DNA of 34,348 nt from Verrucomicrobiaceae bacterium (GTDB lineage Bacteria; Verrucomicrobiota; Verrucomicrobiia; Verrucomicrobiales; DEV007), in NCBI GenBank assembly GCA_024229495.1, contig JAAESJ010000093.1, positions 1-34,348 on the forward strand, in the 5' to 3' direction. Both the position numbers and the translations under genes were made by a program. Positions 1 to 8,126 of the stretch are shown here, in pieces; positions within the stretch are counted from its first letter, which is position 1, and each line of letters starts with the position of its first letter. The notes below the pieces were generated by a model, which was given only the letters and a program-made list of their open reading frames with translations, was not told where the DNA came from and made no database searches.

Positions 1-5
1 AATCT

Positions 6-1130
6 CTAAGGACTGGCCTCTGGACTGGCTTCTGGGCTGGCTTCTGGGCTGGCTTCTGGACTGGCTTCTGGACTGGCTTCTGGGCTGGCTCCCGGTAAAA
101 TGGTAATATCTTTAGGAGTTGTTCCGGCTGGGCTCTTTTTGCGAATCTTGGCACCCGTGGCCACATCTCCTTTTAATTCAATTAATTCATATGTTGTTGT
201 CGGATCATTGGGGAGTGTAAAAGTCCCCCCGACTTTAAGAGGGCCAATCTTAGCCTCATTCCCGGCCAGATCATAGTAAAAAACCGCAAAATAAGACTTA
301 ATAATGCGGGGATTTCGGTATTCCAACACAAATGGTTCACCAGTAACGGCATCTGCAATGGTGAGCTTATGGGCAGGCTTCTCAAGACCAGCCGTCGAAC
401 CCGGCACTGTTCGCTTCTCGAATCCACTGATCATGTAACGATCCTGGTGCCCAGGATGAGTCCCAAACTTCGTGTTTAGCTTTAGGAAATGAGATTTCCG
501 CCTTGGTGCCACGCGAGGCGGGTTAGCCTCATAACGAGTCGATTCCTCACGAATCCCAAACTCACCCTCAGGGCTGTCGCCGGTACGGTAGATAAGAGCA
601 TATGAATCCTCCTTTACTTCAATAAGCCTTAACTTATTACTCAAATCAGGGTGGCTTTCCGGGTCATTCGGATCGGTCTTGCCACTTTCAAACTCCTGCT
701 GTGTCGTAAAACCGTCTCCATCCTGATCAAGGCTGAGGAGATCAGTTCGGCCTACGTCAAGCTTGTGCTTGAAGGCCCAGTCATTATCAAGCGGAGGGCG
801 GATCTTTGGTGAAGCCGGATCAAGCAGGTCGATCTCCACTCCGCCTTGTTTTATCCATACCGGCACAGAACGAGTTAACGGTAACGGCTTCTGGGGAATG
901 CCAGGCATGGTTGGGGTGGTCCATAGCACCTCTTTTCCAAGATGCTCAGTTGCGGATTTAATGTCCTCCTCACCATTAAGGCCATAATCCGCAGTGCCTG
1001 ACACTTCACTAAGTAGGAACTGCTCTGATAAACCGAGAGACTTTTTTACTACAATAATGCCCAAGCCAATGAAAACGAACCCCATCACAATGGCCAAGAT
1101 GCGGTCATAATTACGCGTTAGAAATTCCAT
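6..1130 (-). CDS. Amuc_1099-like membrane-anchored protein with calcium loop and SPEA tail
   Basis: This 374-residue protein begins with a short cytoplasmic stretch and one membrane segment (about residues 11-29), so the rest should lie in the periplasm. Residues 134-147 read LDQDGDGFTTQQEF, an EF-hand/thrombospondin-3-like calcium loop, followed by TDPNDP near 152-157. The C-terminus is a low-complexity tail of about six PEAS tetrapeptides and ends at a TAG stop at 6-8, so the gene is complete. It is the last visible gene of a minus-strand cluster and follows an Amuc_1100-like gene by 50 bases. By position it matches Amuc_1099 of Akkermansia, which lies between Amuc_1100 and the secretin Amuc_1098, and corresponds to the PilP slot of a pilMNOPQ operon. 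That role is inferred from position; the family itself is uncharacterised. Confidence 0.75.
   Translation of the reverse strand: MEFLTRNYDRILAIVMGFVFIGLGIIVVKKSLGLSEQFLLSEVSGTADYGLNGEEDIKSATEHLGKEVLWTTPTMPGIPQKPLPLTRSVPVWIKQGGVEIDLLDPASPKIRPPLDNDWAFKHKLDVGRTDLLSLDQDGDGFTTQQEFESGKTDPNDPESHPDLSNKLRLIEVKEDSYALIYRTGDSPEGEFGIREESTRYEANPPRVAPRRKSHFLKLNTKFGTHPGHQDRYMISGFEKRTVPGSTAGLEKPAHKLTIADAVTGEPFVLEYRNPRIIKSYFAVFYYDLAGNEAKIGPLKVGGTFTLPNDPTTTYELIELKGDVATGAKIRKKSPAGTTPKDITILPGASPEASPEASPEASPEASPEASPEASP
12..95 (-). repeat. 12-bp tandem repeat encoding Ser-Pro-Glu-Ala tail
   Basis: Seven consecutive 12-base units of the type actggcttctgg (plus strand) lie in frame at the 3' end of the Amuc_1099-like gene; the last unit (84-95) is degenerate. 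Units differ mainly by an a/g at the first base. They encode a repeated S-P-E-A tetrapeptide. Because the unit is a multiple of three, copy-number change would alter tail length without breaking the frame. Confidence 0.95.
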
Positions 1131-1180
1131 AAGTTTATTACAATCGATGTGATGTTAAATGCTCCCGGGCTTCGACTTCC

Positions 1181-2257
1181 TTATGACGACGTCTTGTCAG
1201 GCGAGCCTGATTGACCGGATGAACCTCCCTTGAACCGCACTAAATCAATCACCAAGACTGCCTTCATCTTCTCATTCCCGAAGATCACCTCGGCATCCAC
1301 CTCGATATCCACCTCTTCAAGTTCACCGTTATTATTAGCTACAGCCCCGGGTTTAGGGACTTTGATCATTTTCGGGAAAGCCCCCTCCGTCACCATCTGA
1401 GGACTAACCTTTAACTGATTTTCTATCCTCACCCGCCGCAACCACATAAAAAAGTTCTCATCGGATGCAATCTTATTAAGCAATGCCGTCAGTGACTCAT
1501 AGCTGCCGGTCACCTTTGACGTAAAGCGGTACGTGCTCATCACGCTCGAGGCAGTCATCATGGGATTGCCCTCATTCTCTAACTGATGCAACAGTTCAGC
1601 GGCGAGCGCATTACCTCTTCCCCTCTTCCTGCCAACAGGTGGTTTCCGCGGCGGACGCCGAACAGGTTTACGCCCCTTCGGGGGAACCTCCCCAACCGGC
1701 TTCCAATCCTTTCTTTCCTGAGGAATCATATCACGCTTGAATTCATCAATGGATTCCACACCGGACTCCACAGCGATTTCAACAAACCGCTTAATGGCAT
1801 CAAATTCCCACTCCAATATGGCAACCGCGTGAGGCGGTACACCGACACCTTGATTGTAGGAATTAAACCCAAGAGCAAACTCCTTGGGAAGTTCCATGTT
1901 ATTTTTAGCAGCGAGATCCAGAACAGCTTTCGTGTCAGTATTCCGCAGGTTACGAAACTGCTGTTCAGTGTATCCATCCTTCAAATCACGCTGCAACTTG
2001 CCGGCCTGAAGCTGAAGAGCGTCAACAGCACTAGCGTAGCGAGAAACCCGCGCTTCCTTTTCCGTAAGATTCTTCTGACTGGGGAAAACTTTCTCTGCTG
2101 AAAGAAGTCCAACGTTCCTCTGCGTATCTTTAAATTCCTGCAGCGCCACATCATAAGCACCCCGCCCCTTAAAAACCCAGAAGCCAAGGGCAAGGACGCC
2201 GACCAGGATCACTAAGGCATATCCTGCGTAAAACCGATTCTCTTTAATCCATTCCAT
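1181..2257 (-). CDS. Amuc_1100-like pilus-cluster protein
   Basis: This is a 358-residue protein with a short N-terminus, one membrane segment at about residues 10-29 and a long periplasmic part. A heptad-like region follows the membrane span (about 30-110). A basic, proline-rich linker (KGRKPVRRPPRKPP, near 195-210) separates it from the C-terminal domain. The layout and several patches resemble Amuc_1100 of Akkermansia muciniphila from memory, for example ...SYESLTALLNKI... followed by an RVRIEN-like strand, and a final strand ending LVIDLVRFKG. Amuc_1100 is 317 residues, so this protein is longer, mostly through the basic linker. Amuc_1100 is known as an outer-membrane-associated protein reported to signal through TLR2. 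Topology and position directly after a PilM-like gene suggest a PilO-like scaffold protein. Homology to Amuc_1100 is likely; any host-signalling activity is not implied. Confidence 0.8.
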   Translation of the reverse strand: MEWIKENRFYAGYALVILVGVLALGFWVFKGRGAYDVALQEFKDTQRNVGLLSAEKVFPSQKNLTEKEARVSRYASAVDALQLQAGKLQRDLKDGYTEQQFRNLRNTDTKAVLDLAAKNNMELPKEFALGFNSYNQGVGVPPHAVAILEWEFDAIKRFVEIAVESGVESIDEFKRDMIPQERKDWKPVGEVPPKGRKPVRRPPRKPPVGRKRGRGNALAAELLHQLENEGNPMMTASSVMSTYRFTSKVTGSYESLTALLNKIASDENFFMWLRRVRIENQLKVSPQMVTEGAFPKMIKVPKPGAVANNNGELEEVDIEVDAEVIFGNEKMKAVLVIDLVRFKGGSSGQSGSPDKTSS

Positions 2258-2304
2258 ATCTTATATTAACAATGCAAATGTTCTCCAGCCTGGATGCAAT
2301 ACCA

Positions 2305-4155
2305 TTAAATTTCAGGCCGCCGCCGAGCCGGATCAGTATAGATCGGCTCTTTTAACTCAAGGTCATAACGCATCTGCCCTGAAAACCCCTCACCTTCTCG
2401 AAGTTCAATAATTCGCCTAGAATTTCCAGGCCATTCTTCAGCCGTTCCTCCTGCCTCAGCGCCGGATTGATTCCTGTTGCCATCGCCCCCCGCAGGAGAA
2501 GTGGCAGTAAGACGGAAAAAACCTCCACCATCTTTCTTTAATTGTTCTTCAAAGCCGTAAAGAACATCACTTGTATCGCGGAACTGGCCATAAACCCGAA
2601 TATGGGTGATCACATTCTGTGGCGGCTTTTTATCAGGCCTCGCATCCTGCGGGAGGCCTAGACTGGAAACATTGCTATCCTTCCACAAAGCACCCATCCC
2701 CAAGTTATCGGCCATGGGAATCCCACCAGTTAATGGCTCTATCTGGGTAAACCAGATCTTGTCGCCCTTAAACTTGGAGTTCAGGTAACTAAATATCTCA
2801 ATGAAACGCGTTCGGCCTTCCACTGCCGCTTCGAGAGGGTTGCCCCTATCACGCACCGTCTGCTCCTTCTCTGCTGAAGCAGTGATCTTCTTACTGAATC
2901 CGCTAAGGGTATTCTCCTCTGTCCGGAGTTGTTGAAACGAATTCTTGGCAATACCCGTGGCTTTTTGATAGTAAAAGCCCCAAGCCAGCAATGTCGCCAA
3001 CACGCAGGCTCCGGCAATAAGCAGGAAGGGGCGGCGTTTCTCCACATCACGCCGACGCTCGACCACTGCCGGGATCAGGTCAATGTCCATTGAACACTGA
3101 CCGGTTTCACGCAGCGCCAATCCCACAAGCTCGCCTAGGTTATGAGCCTCAGATGTCACAACATCAGTATCCACTGCTGGACCAACCGCGACAGATTTCA
3201 GCGCATTGAAATACTCGACCTCTATGCCGATCTTCTCATTCAAAAACTCCCTGAGATAAGGAAGCGCTGAACTTCCCCCACAAAGATAAGCCGTCACCGG
3301 AGCACTGCCACCGGCCTGCCTGTAAGCGCTTGTCGTTCGGGCAATCTCAGAATGAAGTCGGGTCATGGTGTTGCGGATCACCTTAGACATCGCGGCGATC
3401 CCCGGATCTTCATGTTCCGCATACGCCCCCCCCAGGGAGACAAACCCATCTTGTTTCTTGCGCTCCTCAGCATCAGCGAAAGGCATGTTAAATTCGCTGG
3501 AAATCGCCGACGTCGTTGCCGCACCGCCAACCGGGATACTTCTGGTGAAAACCCGCTCCCCCTCAATGAAAATGAGGTTGGTGGTTCTCGCGCCCACATC
3601 AATCAACAATGAACAGCTCTCAATCTCCGGGTAAGAAAAGCGAAATGCGTTATAGAGCACCATCGGAGCGACATCGACCCCCTTAACGGCCAACGGAGCC
3701 TCTTCAATAACCTCAGTCAGCTCATCAAGAGAATCTTTCTTGATTGCCACCAGGGCATATTCCGCTTCGTCCCCATCCCGGGCTGAAACGATCTTTTGAT
3801 AATCCCAAGCAACCTCATTCAATGGGAATGGAATGTTCTGCTGCGCCTCAAAAGCAATCAACTTCTCAACATTCTCCTCATCCAATGCCGGGGTATTTAT
3901 GAAACGCGTAAAGGCAGAATGACCGGACAGAGAAAAAATCACGTCGCTCTTTGCCACCCCCAACGAATCAACAAGTGCAGCAACCGCCAACTTGATCTGC
4001 GGCAACCTTGCAGCATCTGCGGCAGGATCACCACTGAGCTCGTAAAACTCATATTTCAACAAAACCAAACCACCTCCCTTGCCCGGCTTGAGATGAGCAA
4101 GGCTTACCCGCTGGGATCCGATATTCAGGGTTACAATGGATTTCTTGTCTGCCAT
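2305..4155 (-). CDS. pilM: PilM-PilN-like fusion protein (Amuc_1101-like)
   Basis: The 616-residue product has an N-terminal actin-like ATPase domain of the PilM/FtsA type (about 1-365). A phosphate-1 strand (VTLNIGSQRVSLA, from residue 8), a phosphate-2 motif (DVGARTTNL, 186-194) and an adenosine motif (LCGGSSALP, 291-299) are visible. A basic stretch and one membrane helix follow (about 375-396), then a coiled segment and a periplasmic C-terminal domain (about 400-616). Canonical PilM is about 350 residues and wholly cytoplasmic, and PilN is a separate protein with one helix and a periplasmic fold. This gene therefore looks like a PilM-PilN fusion, coupling a cytoplasmic ATPase fold to the periplasmic scaffold. 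It is followed after 47 bases by the Amuc_1100-like gene. The ATPase-like fold is well supported; equating the C-terminus with PilN is inference. Confidence 0.85.
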   Translation of the reverse strand: MADKKSIVTLNIGSQRVSLAHLKPGKGGGLVLLKYEFYELSGDPAADAARLPQIKLAVAALVDSLGVAKSDVIFSLSGHSAFTRFINTPALDEENVEKLIAFEAQQNIPFPLNEVAWDYQKIVSARDGDEAEYALVAIKKDSLDELTEVIEEAPLAVKGVDVAPMVLYNAFRFSYPEIESCSLLIDVGARTTNLIFIEGERVFTRSIPVGGAATTSAISSEFNMPFADAEERKKQDGFVSLGGAYAEHEDPGIAAMSKVIRNTMTRLHSEIARTTSAYRQAGGSAPVTAYLCGGSSALPYLREFLNEKIGIEVEYFNALKSVAVGPAVDTDVVTSEAHNLGELVGLALRETGQCSMDIDLIPAVVERRRDVEKRRPFLLIAGACVLATLLAWGFYYQKATGIAKNSFQQLRTEENTLSGFSKKITASAEKEQTVRDRGNPLEAAVEGRTRFIEIFSYLNSKFKGDKIWFTQIEPLTGGIPMADNLGMGALWKDSNVSSLGLPQDARPDKKPPQNVITHIRVYGQFRDTSDVLYGFEEQLKKDGGGFFRLTATSPAGGDGNRNQSGAEAGGTAEEWPGNSRRIIELREGEGFSGQMRYDLELKEPIYTDPARRRPEI

Positions 4156-4210
4156 TTGCGAAAAGTGGGATTTTGTTTAAAGGGAATAGCCAAACAGCCG
4201 AAAAGAATCG

Positions 4211-4810
4211 TTAGTCTCGCGTCTCCGCATAACTGTCAAACCAGAGGTTGGCAAACGGAGTTTTGCTTTTCGGGCGCAACATGGAGGCGTCACGGGGTGC
4301 ATCTGCCTTCTGCCACCAGCGGGAAGTCCTTCCGTCAGTGACATCGCCCCCTATGATTTCACCTGCGTGCAGCTCTACGGCAACCCAAAGGTCACGTGGA
4401 TTTGGCTTCTTTCCCTTACCATAAATGCGAGCAATGGAATTCGGTGAAAGAAAAACCGCCGAGTGGAGTTCCTCACCCTTCAACACATCCACATGGTTGA
4501 CTGTTGCGGTGTAGACCTTGAGATATTTCTTTTCAGCGGACTTGGGCAACACAAAAAACCGAACCTCAAGGGCATCCATGAAATCGTCCCTGTCACGAGA
4601 ACTCACGGTGAAACTCACATCAATCTGCAACCAGTCTTTTCGCACGCCCTTAGGCTCCTTCAAACCGCTGCCAACAGAGAAATCAGGGCTTTTTGCTGCA
4701 CTGACAGTAATCTTCCCAATCTCGGCTTTGCTCTGCGCGGGTAATATCGCGGTCGAGAATAAAAAGCTCAGGCTAGTTAATAGTATTCCGAGTGTGATTT
4801 GGCGGCGCAT
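4211..4810 (-). CDS. Exported Amuc_1102-like protein of the pilus-like cluster
   Basis: This 199-residue protein starts with a clear signal peptide (basic MRRQ, hydrophobic core, cleavage near residues 25-27 after LPAQ), so it should be secreted to the periplasm or envelope. The mature part is predicted to be rich in beta strands and has no catalytic motif I recognise. It is the first gene of the minus-strand cluster and lies 55 bases before the PilM-PilN-like gene. Its place in front of that gene matches Amuc_1102 in Akkermansia, whose function is unknown. No good Shine-Dalgarno sequence precedes the ATG, as for most genes in this window. Confidence 0.7.
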   Translation of the reverse strand: MRRQITLGILLTSLSFLFSTAILPAQSKAEIGKITVSAAKSPDFSVGSGLKEPKGVRKDWLQIDVSFTVSSRDRDDFMDALEVRFFVLPKSAEKKYLKVYTATVNHVDVLKGEELHSAVFLSPNSIARIYGKGKKPNPRDLWVAVELHAGEIIGGDVTDGRTSRWWQKADAPRDASMLRPKSKTPFANLWFDSYAETRD

Positions 4811-4895
4811 TTGGTCTTGGGGGGAAATTGCTTAAATAATAGTATTCCAAATTAACTCGAATTTAATGAGAGAATCTTTCAGGGGTAATCGAAAC

Positions 4896-4914
4896 CGGGT
4901 AAATTTCTTACCCG
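4896..4914. promoter_or_regulatory. Inverted repeat between pilus-like cluster and uxs
   Basis: A perfect 7-base inverted repeat, CGGGTAA-atttc-TTACCCG, lies 86 bases upstream of the exported-protein gene and 42 bases downstream of the sugar-nucleotide gene, with a further GGGTAA at 4883-4888. No T-run follows on either strand, so an operator is more likely than an intrinsic terminator. No convincing promoter was found; a TACTAT hexamer on the minus strand around 4840-4846 is a weak -10 candidate. Confidence 0.3.
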
Positions 4915-4955
4915 CTGAGCAACGAATATGCAAGATTAGAGTGTAAAATCTGAGT

Positions 4956-5930
4956 TTATCCCGCAGATTCGATAAATGGCCTGAAATAGTCGATAGTTTT
5001 ACCTATTCCTGTCTCAAAATCAACGAGTGGCTCCCAGTCCAATAGTTTCCGTGCCAGCGCGATGTCGGGTTGCCTGACACGAGGATCATCAACCGGGAGT
5101 GATTTAAACTCCAGCCTTGAAGAAGTTTCCGTCCTCTTAATAATTGCCTCACCAAAATCTCTGATGCTCATTTCACTGGGATTACCAATATTAACTGGCG
5201 CGTGAGTATCAGAGGTGGAAAGCCTGAAAATCCCCTCCACCAAGTCAGTGACATAACAGAAACTCCGCGTCTGTGATCCGTCGCCAAAGACGGTCAGTGG
5301 TTCGTTGGCAAGAGCTTGGCCAATAAAAGCAGGGACCACCCGGCCATCATCAAGGCGCATCCTTGGTCCATAAGTGTTAAATATCCTTACGATTTTGGTG
5401 TCAAGGCGATGATACCGATGATACGCCATGGTCATAGCCTCAGCAAACCGCTTGGCTTCATCATAAACTCCCCGTGGACCAATGGGATTAACATTTCCCC
5501 AGTAATCCTCCTTCTGTGGATGAACAAGCGGATCCCCGTATACCTCCGAAGTTGAAGCAATCAAATAAGTTGCTCCTTTTGCCTTTGCCAATCCCAATGC
5601 ATTATGAGTGCCAAGGGCACCAACCTTCAGGGTGGGTATAGGGAATTCCAGGTAATCTATGGGGCTGGCCGGAGATGCAAAATGAAAGACGTAGTCAATG
5701 TCGCCGGGAAGATAGATGAAATTGGTAACGTCGTGCTCAATAAAACGGAAATCTGTATTACCGAAAAGGTGTTCAATATTTCGAAGGTTGCCGGTAAGCA
5801 GGTTGTCAATTGCAATGACCTGATGACCGGCTGCAAGCAAGCGGTCGGAAAGGTGTGATCCAAGAAACCCGGCTCCCCCTGTTACTACGCTTGTCTTTCG
5901 TGAACTTCTCTGACTTGAAAATACATTCAT
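4956..5930 (-). CDS. uxs: UDP-glucuronate decarboxylase (UDP-xylose synthase)
   Basis: A 324-residue extended short-chain dehydrogenase. The NAD-binding glycine motif GGAGFLG is at residues 18-24, the substrate strand FHFASPASP at about 82-90, the catalytic STSEVYGDP at about 126-134 and the Y-x-x-x-K pair at Tyr156/Lys160. The ASPASP and [10 protein letters not shown] signatures are those of UDP-glucuronate decarboxylases (EC 4.1.1.35), which convert UDP-glucuronate to UDP-xylose. The length is normal for the single-domain enzyme. It follows the polyprenyl glycosylphosphotransferase gene by 25 bases on the same strand, so the two are probably co-transcribed and serve surface polysaccharide synthesis. 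A UDP-glucose 6-dehydrogenase to supply substrate is not in the window. Related dTDP-glucose dehydratases are less likely given the ASPASP motif. Confidence 0.92.
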   Translation of the reverse strand: MNVFSSQRSSRKTSVVTGGAGFLGSHLSDRLLAAGHQVIAIDNLLTGNLRNIEHLFGNTDFRFIEHDVTNFIYLPGDIDYVFHFASPASPIDYLEFPIPTLKVGALGTHNALGLAKAKGATYLIASTSEVYGDPLVHPQKEDYWGNVNPIGPRGVYDEAKRFAEAMTMAYHRYHRLDTKIVRIFNTYGPRMRLDDGRVVPAFIGQALANEPLTVFGDGSQTRSFCYVTDLVEGIFRLSTSDTHAPVNIGNPSEMSIRDFGEAIIKRTETSSRLEFKSLPVDDPRVRQPDIALARKLLDWEPLVDFETGIGKTIDYFRPFIESAG

Positions 5931-5955
5931 TAGGATTTCTTCCCATTAAGGATAT

Positions 5956-7353
5956 TCATTTTGCCCCACGTTGGCAGAACACGGCAGGAACAGTAAGCAA
6001 AAGCACTTTGCAATCAAGCCAGATGGACCAGTTGTCTATATACTTGAGATCTAGCTCGACCCATTCATCAAAAGATGTAATGGAATTCCGGCCACTTACC
6101 TGCCAAAGGCAAGTCAACCCGGGCTTCATACTCAAGCGGCGGCGCTGAGCGGAGTGTTCAATCCTTGCAACCTCATCTACCGGAAGGGGCCGGGGGCCAA
6201 CAAGGCTCATCTGCCCAAGCAACACATTGAGGAGTTGAGGCAATTCATCAATGCTCCATCGACGCAAGAAGCCTCCGAAGCGGAAGATTCTCGGGTCATT
6301 CTCCACCTTGAAAACAGGGCCGCTCATCTCATTCTCGCTTTCAAGCGAAGCTTTATTCTTTTCTGCATCAATACCCATCGTGCGAAACTTATACATGGAA
6401 AAAGCCCTGCCATTCTTCCCTCCCCGCTGCTGCCTGAAAATGACAGGCCCAGGCGAGCATAACTTTATCCCAATCCAGGCCAACGCCCAGAAAGGCAAGG
6501 TCAGAAATATAATCAAGGCAGCCCCCACTCGATCATATAATTCTTTTACGGAGATCGCCCATGAAACGCCTGGCGCACTCCTGAAAACCATCATTGTGGC
6601 TCCTCCCAAAACATCCAGTGAAGGTCGAGCTATGGAGGTTCGTATGAAATCAGTTGAGAGCCACGCCTCAACTCCTTCCGCTTCACATGCACTGATTGCC
6701 TCTTGAATCCTGCTGAACTTAACCTGCCCTGCCGCAAAAACGACACGCTCTGGAGAATACTCATGCAGATTACTAACGAATTCTTCAACCTCGCTCTTAC
6801 CGAGGTCAATCATTGACACAATATTCAAAGACGGATCACCTCCATTCTCTATTTGCCTCCTCAACGTGTCCATATCACTCCGATCACCAGCAATCAATAT
6901 GTCCTCACGCCACCCACGTTCTCTAATGCGTGAGCGCAAATGCATCCGAATGAACGCCTCCTTGAGCAGGAGCGCACCGCCTCCAACAAAAGTCACCATG
7001 ACAAGCACAACCCGACTCTGCGCCCCCCATTTGAAGAATACCACACACCCGCCGATGATCACCCCTATGACAACCAACGTCTTTCCCAGTTGCCGCAATG
7101 AACGCCATACGCTCTTCTGTAAAGGATGCTCATAATAGCCGAACATCTCTAAAACAACGGGGGTAAACGGCACAACTATTGACAACTCCCACAAGAAATC
7201 ACCAAACTCGGGAATCTGGACATCAACCGGACCAAACCACCCACTTGGGTTATAATATCTAAGGGCATGACACCCCCAGAAGACAAGGGCGATAAGGCAA
7301 CTGTCCAGAATCTGATTAATCTGGAGATTGATTTCTTGTTTCCGCCCAAGCAT
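5956..7353 (-). CDS. Polyprenyl glycosylphosphotransferase initiating exopolysaccharide synthesis
   Basis: The 465-residue protein has the two-part layout of the WcaJ/WbaP group: four hydrophobic segments in the first 130 residues, a nucleotide-fold domain (about 145-245) and a C-terminal sugar-transferase domain after a fifth hydrophobic segment (about 278-298). Signature motifs of the catalytic domain are present: KFRTM (322-326), the DELPQL...SLVGPRP block (369-389) and KPGLTCLWQVSGRN (410-423). Such enzymes transfer a hexose-1-phosphate from a UDP-sugar to undecaprenyl phosphate at the inner membrane, starting a repeat unit of exopolysaccharide or O-antigen. The donor sugar cannot be read from sequence. 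It precedes the UDP-xylose synthase gene and diverges from aroD across 82 bases. No glycosyltransferases, flippase or polymerase are nearby. Confidence 0.92.
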   Translation of the reverse strand: MLGRKQEINLQINQILDSCLIALVFWGCHALRYYNPSGWFGPVDVQIPEFGDFLWELSIVVPFTPVVLEMFGYYEHPLQKSVWRSLRQLGKTLVVIGVIIGGCVVFFKWGAQSRVVLVMVTFVGGGALLLKEAFIRMHLRSRIRERGWREDILIAGDRSDMDTLRRQIENGGDPSLNIVSMIDLGKSEVEEFVSNLHEYSPERVVFAAGQVKFSRIQEAISACEAEGVEAWLSTDFIRTSIARPSLDVLGGATMMVFRSAPGVSWAISVKELYDRVGAALIIFLTLPFWALAWIGIKLCSPGPVIFRQQRGGKNGRAFSMYKFRTMGIDAEKNKASLESENEMSGPVFKVENDPRIFRFGGFLRRWSIDELPQLLNVLLGQMSLVGPRPLPVDEVARIEHSAQRRRLSMKPGLTCLWQVSGRNSITSFDEWVELDLKYIDNWSIWLDCKVLLLTVPAVFCQRGAK

Positions 7354-7435
7354 TGATGCCGTAATAAATCCCTATCGAAGTGGCGCCTCTGCCCCACTTG
7401 CTATAAGTTTTAAAAACAAACGCGTCCAGCAGCAA

Positions 7436-8125
7436 ATGTCAATCCCCCTCAATAAGGCAAACATCGTCGTCCCTGTCACAAATTCGGCGGAATTGAAGCA
7501 AATTGCCCGTCACTCAAACCCTACGGCCTGGGATCTCGTAGAAATTCGGGTCGACAGGATCCCGGACATTCATCAACTAATCCCGGAGATATCATCCGTC
7601 GTTGCCCCCATCATTCTGACCTGCCGACATCCTGACGAAGGCGGCTTCAATGACATGCACTCCCCAGAACAAAGGCAATCCATCTTGGCGCCTCTAATCC
7701 CACATGCTGCTGCAATCGATATCGAAATCGCAAGCGCAGAGGAAATGCATGAGATGGTTCACGTTGCCAGAGAAGCATCACTGACCGTGATACTCTCCTT
7801 CCATGATTTCACGACCACTCCGAATAACGATCAGCTAAAGGTTATAACTGAAAAAGGCATCGCAATAGAACCTGACCTGGTAAAGATCGCCACTACTACT
7901 GACCGCCCGGAGCAACTCTGCAACTTGCTCTCATTGTTCAGCCGCTTCCCAAATCAGCCACTTGCATTAATGGGAATGGGCAAACTCGGAATGGCCTCAA
8001 GATTGATTGCCGCACAAAGTGGTTCGGTTCTGAATTATGCTGCATGGGGTGAGGTGAGCGCTCCCGGGCAATGGCCAGCCGATGAATTCCGCGACGTTAT
8101 CGAAAGAGCCAGCGCAAATGGCTGA
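7436..8125 (+). CDS. aroD: Type I 3-dehydroquinate dehydratase
   Basis: This 229-residue enzyme catalyses the third step of the shikimate pathway (EC 4.2.1.10) by a Schiff-base mechanism. The family residues are visible: Glu36 and Arg38 in EIRVD, the catalytic His123 in SFHDF and the Schiff-base Lys150 in VKIAT. The substrate-site patches MGMGKLGMASR (about 179-189) and APGQ (209-212) follow. I chose ATG 7436 because the family starts directly with the strand IVVPVT. The frame is open back to ATG 7328, but that extension would overlap the divergent gene and adds no family sequence. Its stop lies one base from the stop of the convergent helicase gene, with no room for a terminator. It is alone on its strand. 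Confidence 0.93.
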   Translation: MSIPLNKANIVVPVTNSAELKQIARHSNPTAWDLVEIRVDRIPDIHQLIPEISSVVAPIILTCRHPDEGGFNDMHSPEQRQSILAPLIPHAAAIDIEIASAEEMHEMVHVAREASLTVILSFHDFTTTPNNDQLKVITEKGIAIEPDLVKIATTTDRPEQLCNLLSLFSRFPNQPLALMGMGKLGMASRLIAAQSGSVLNYAAWGEVSAPGQWPADEFRDVIERASANG

Positions 8126-8126
8126 A

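Noticed and set aside
6154-6706. Plus-strand ORFs over the glycosylphosphotransferase gene
   Set aside because: No family features; the opposite strand holds the catalytic motifs.
7328-7435. N-terminal extension of aroD
   Set aside because: Overlaps the divergent glycosylphosphotransferase start and adds 36 residues not seen in the family.
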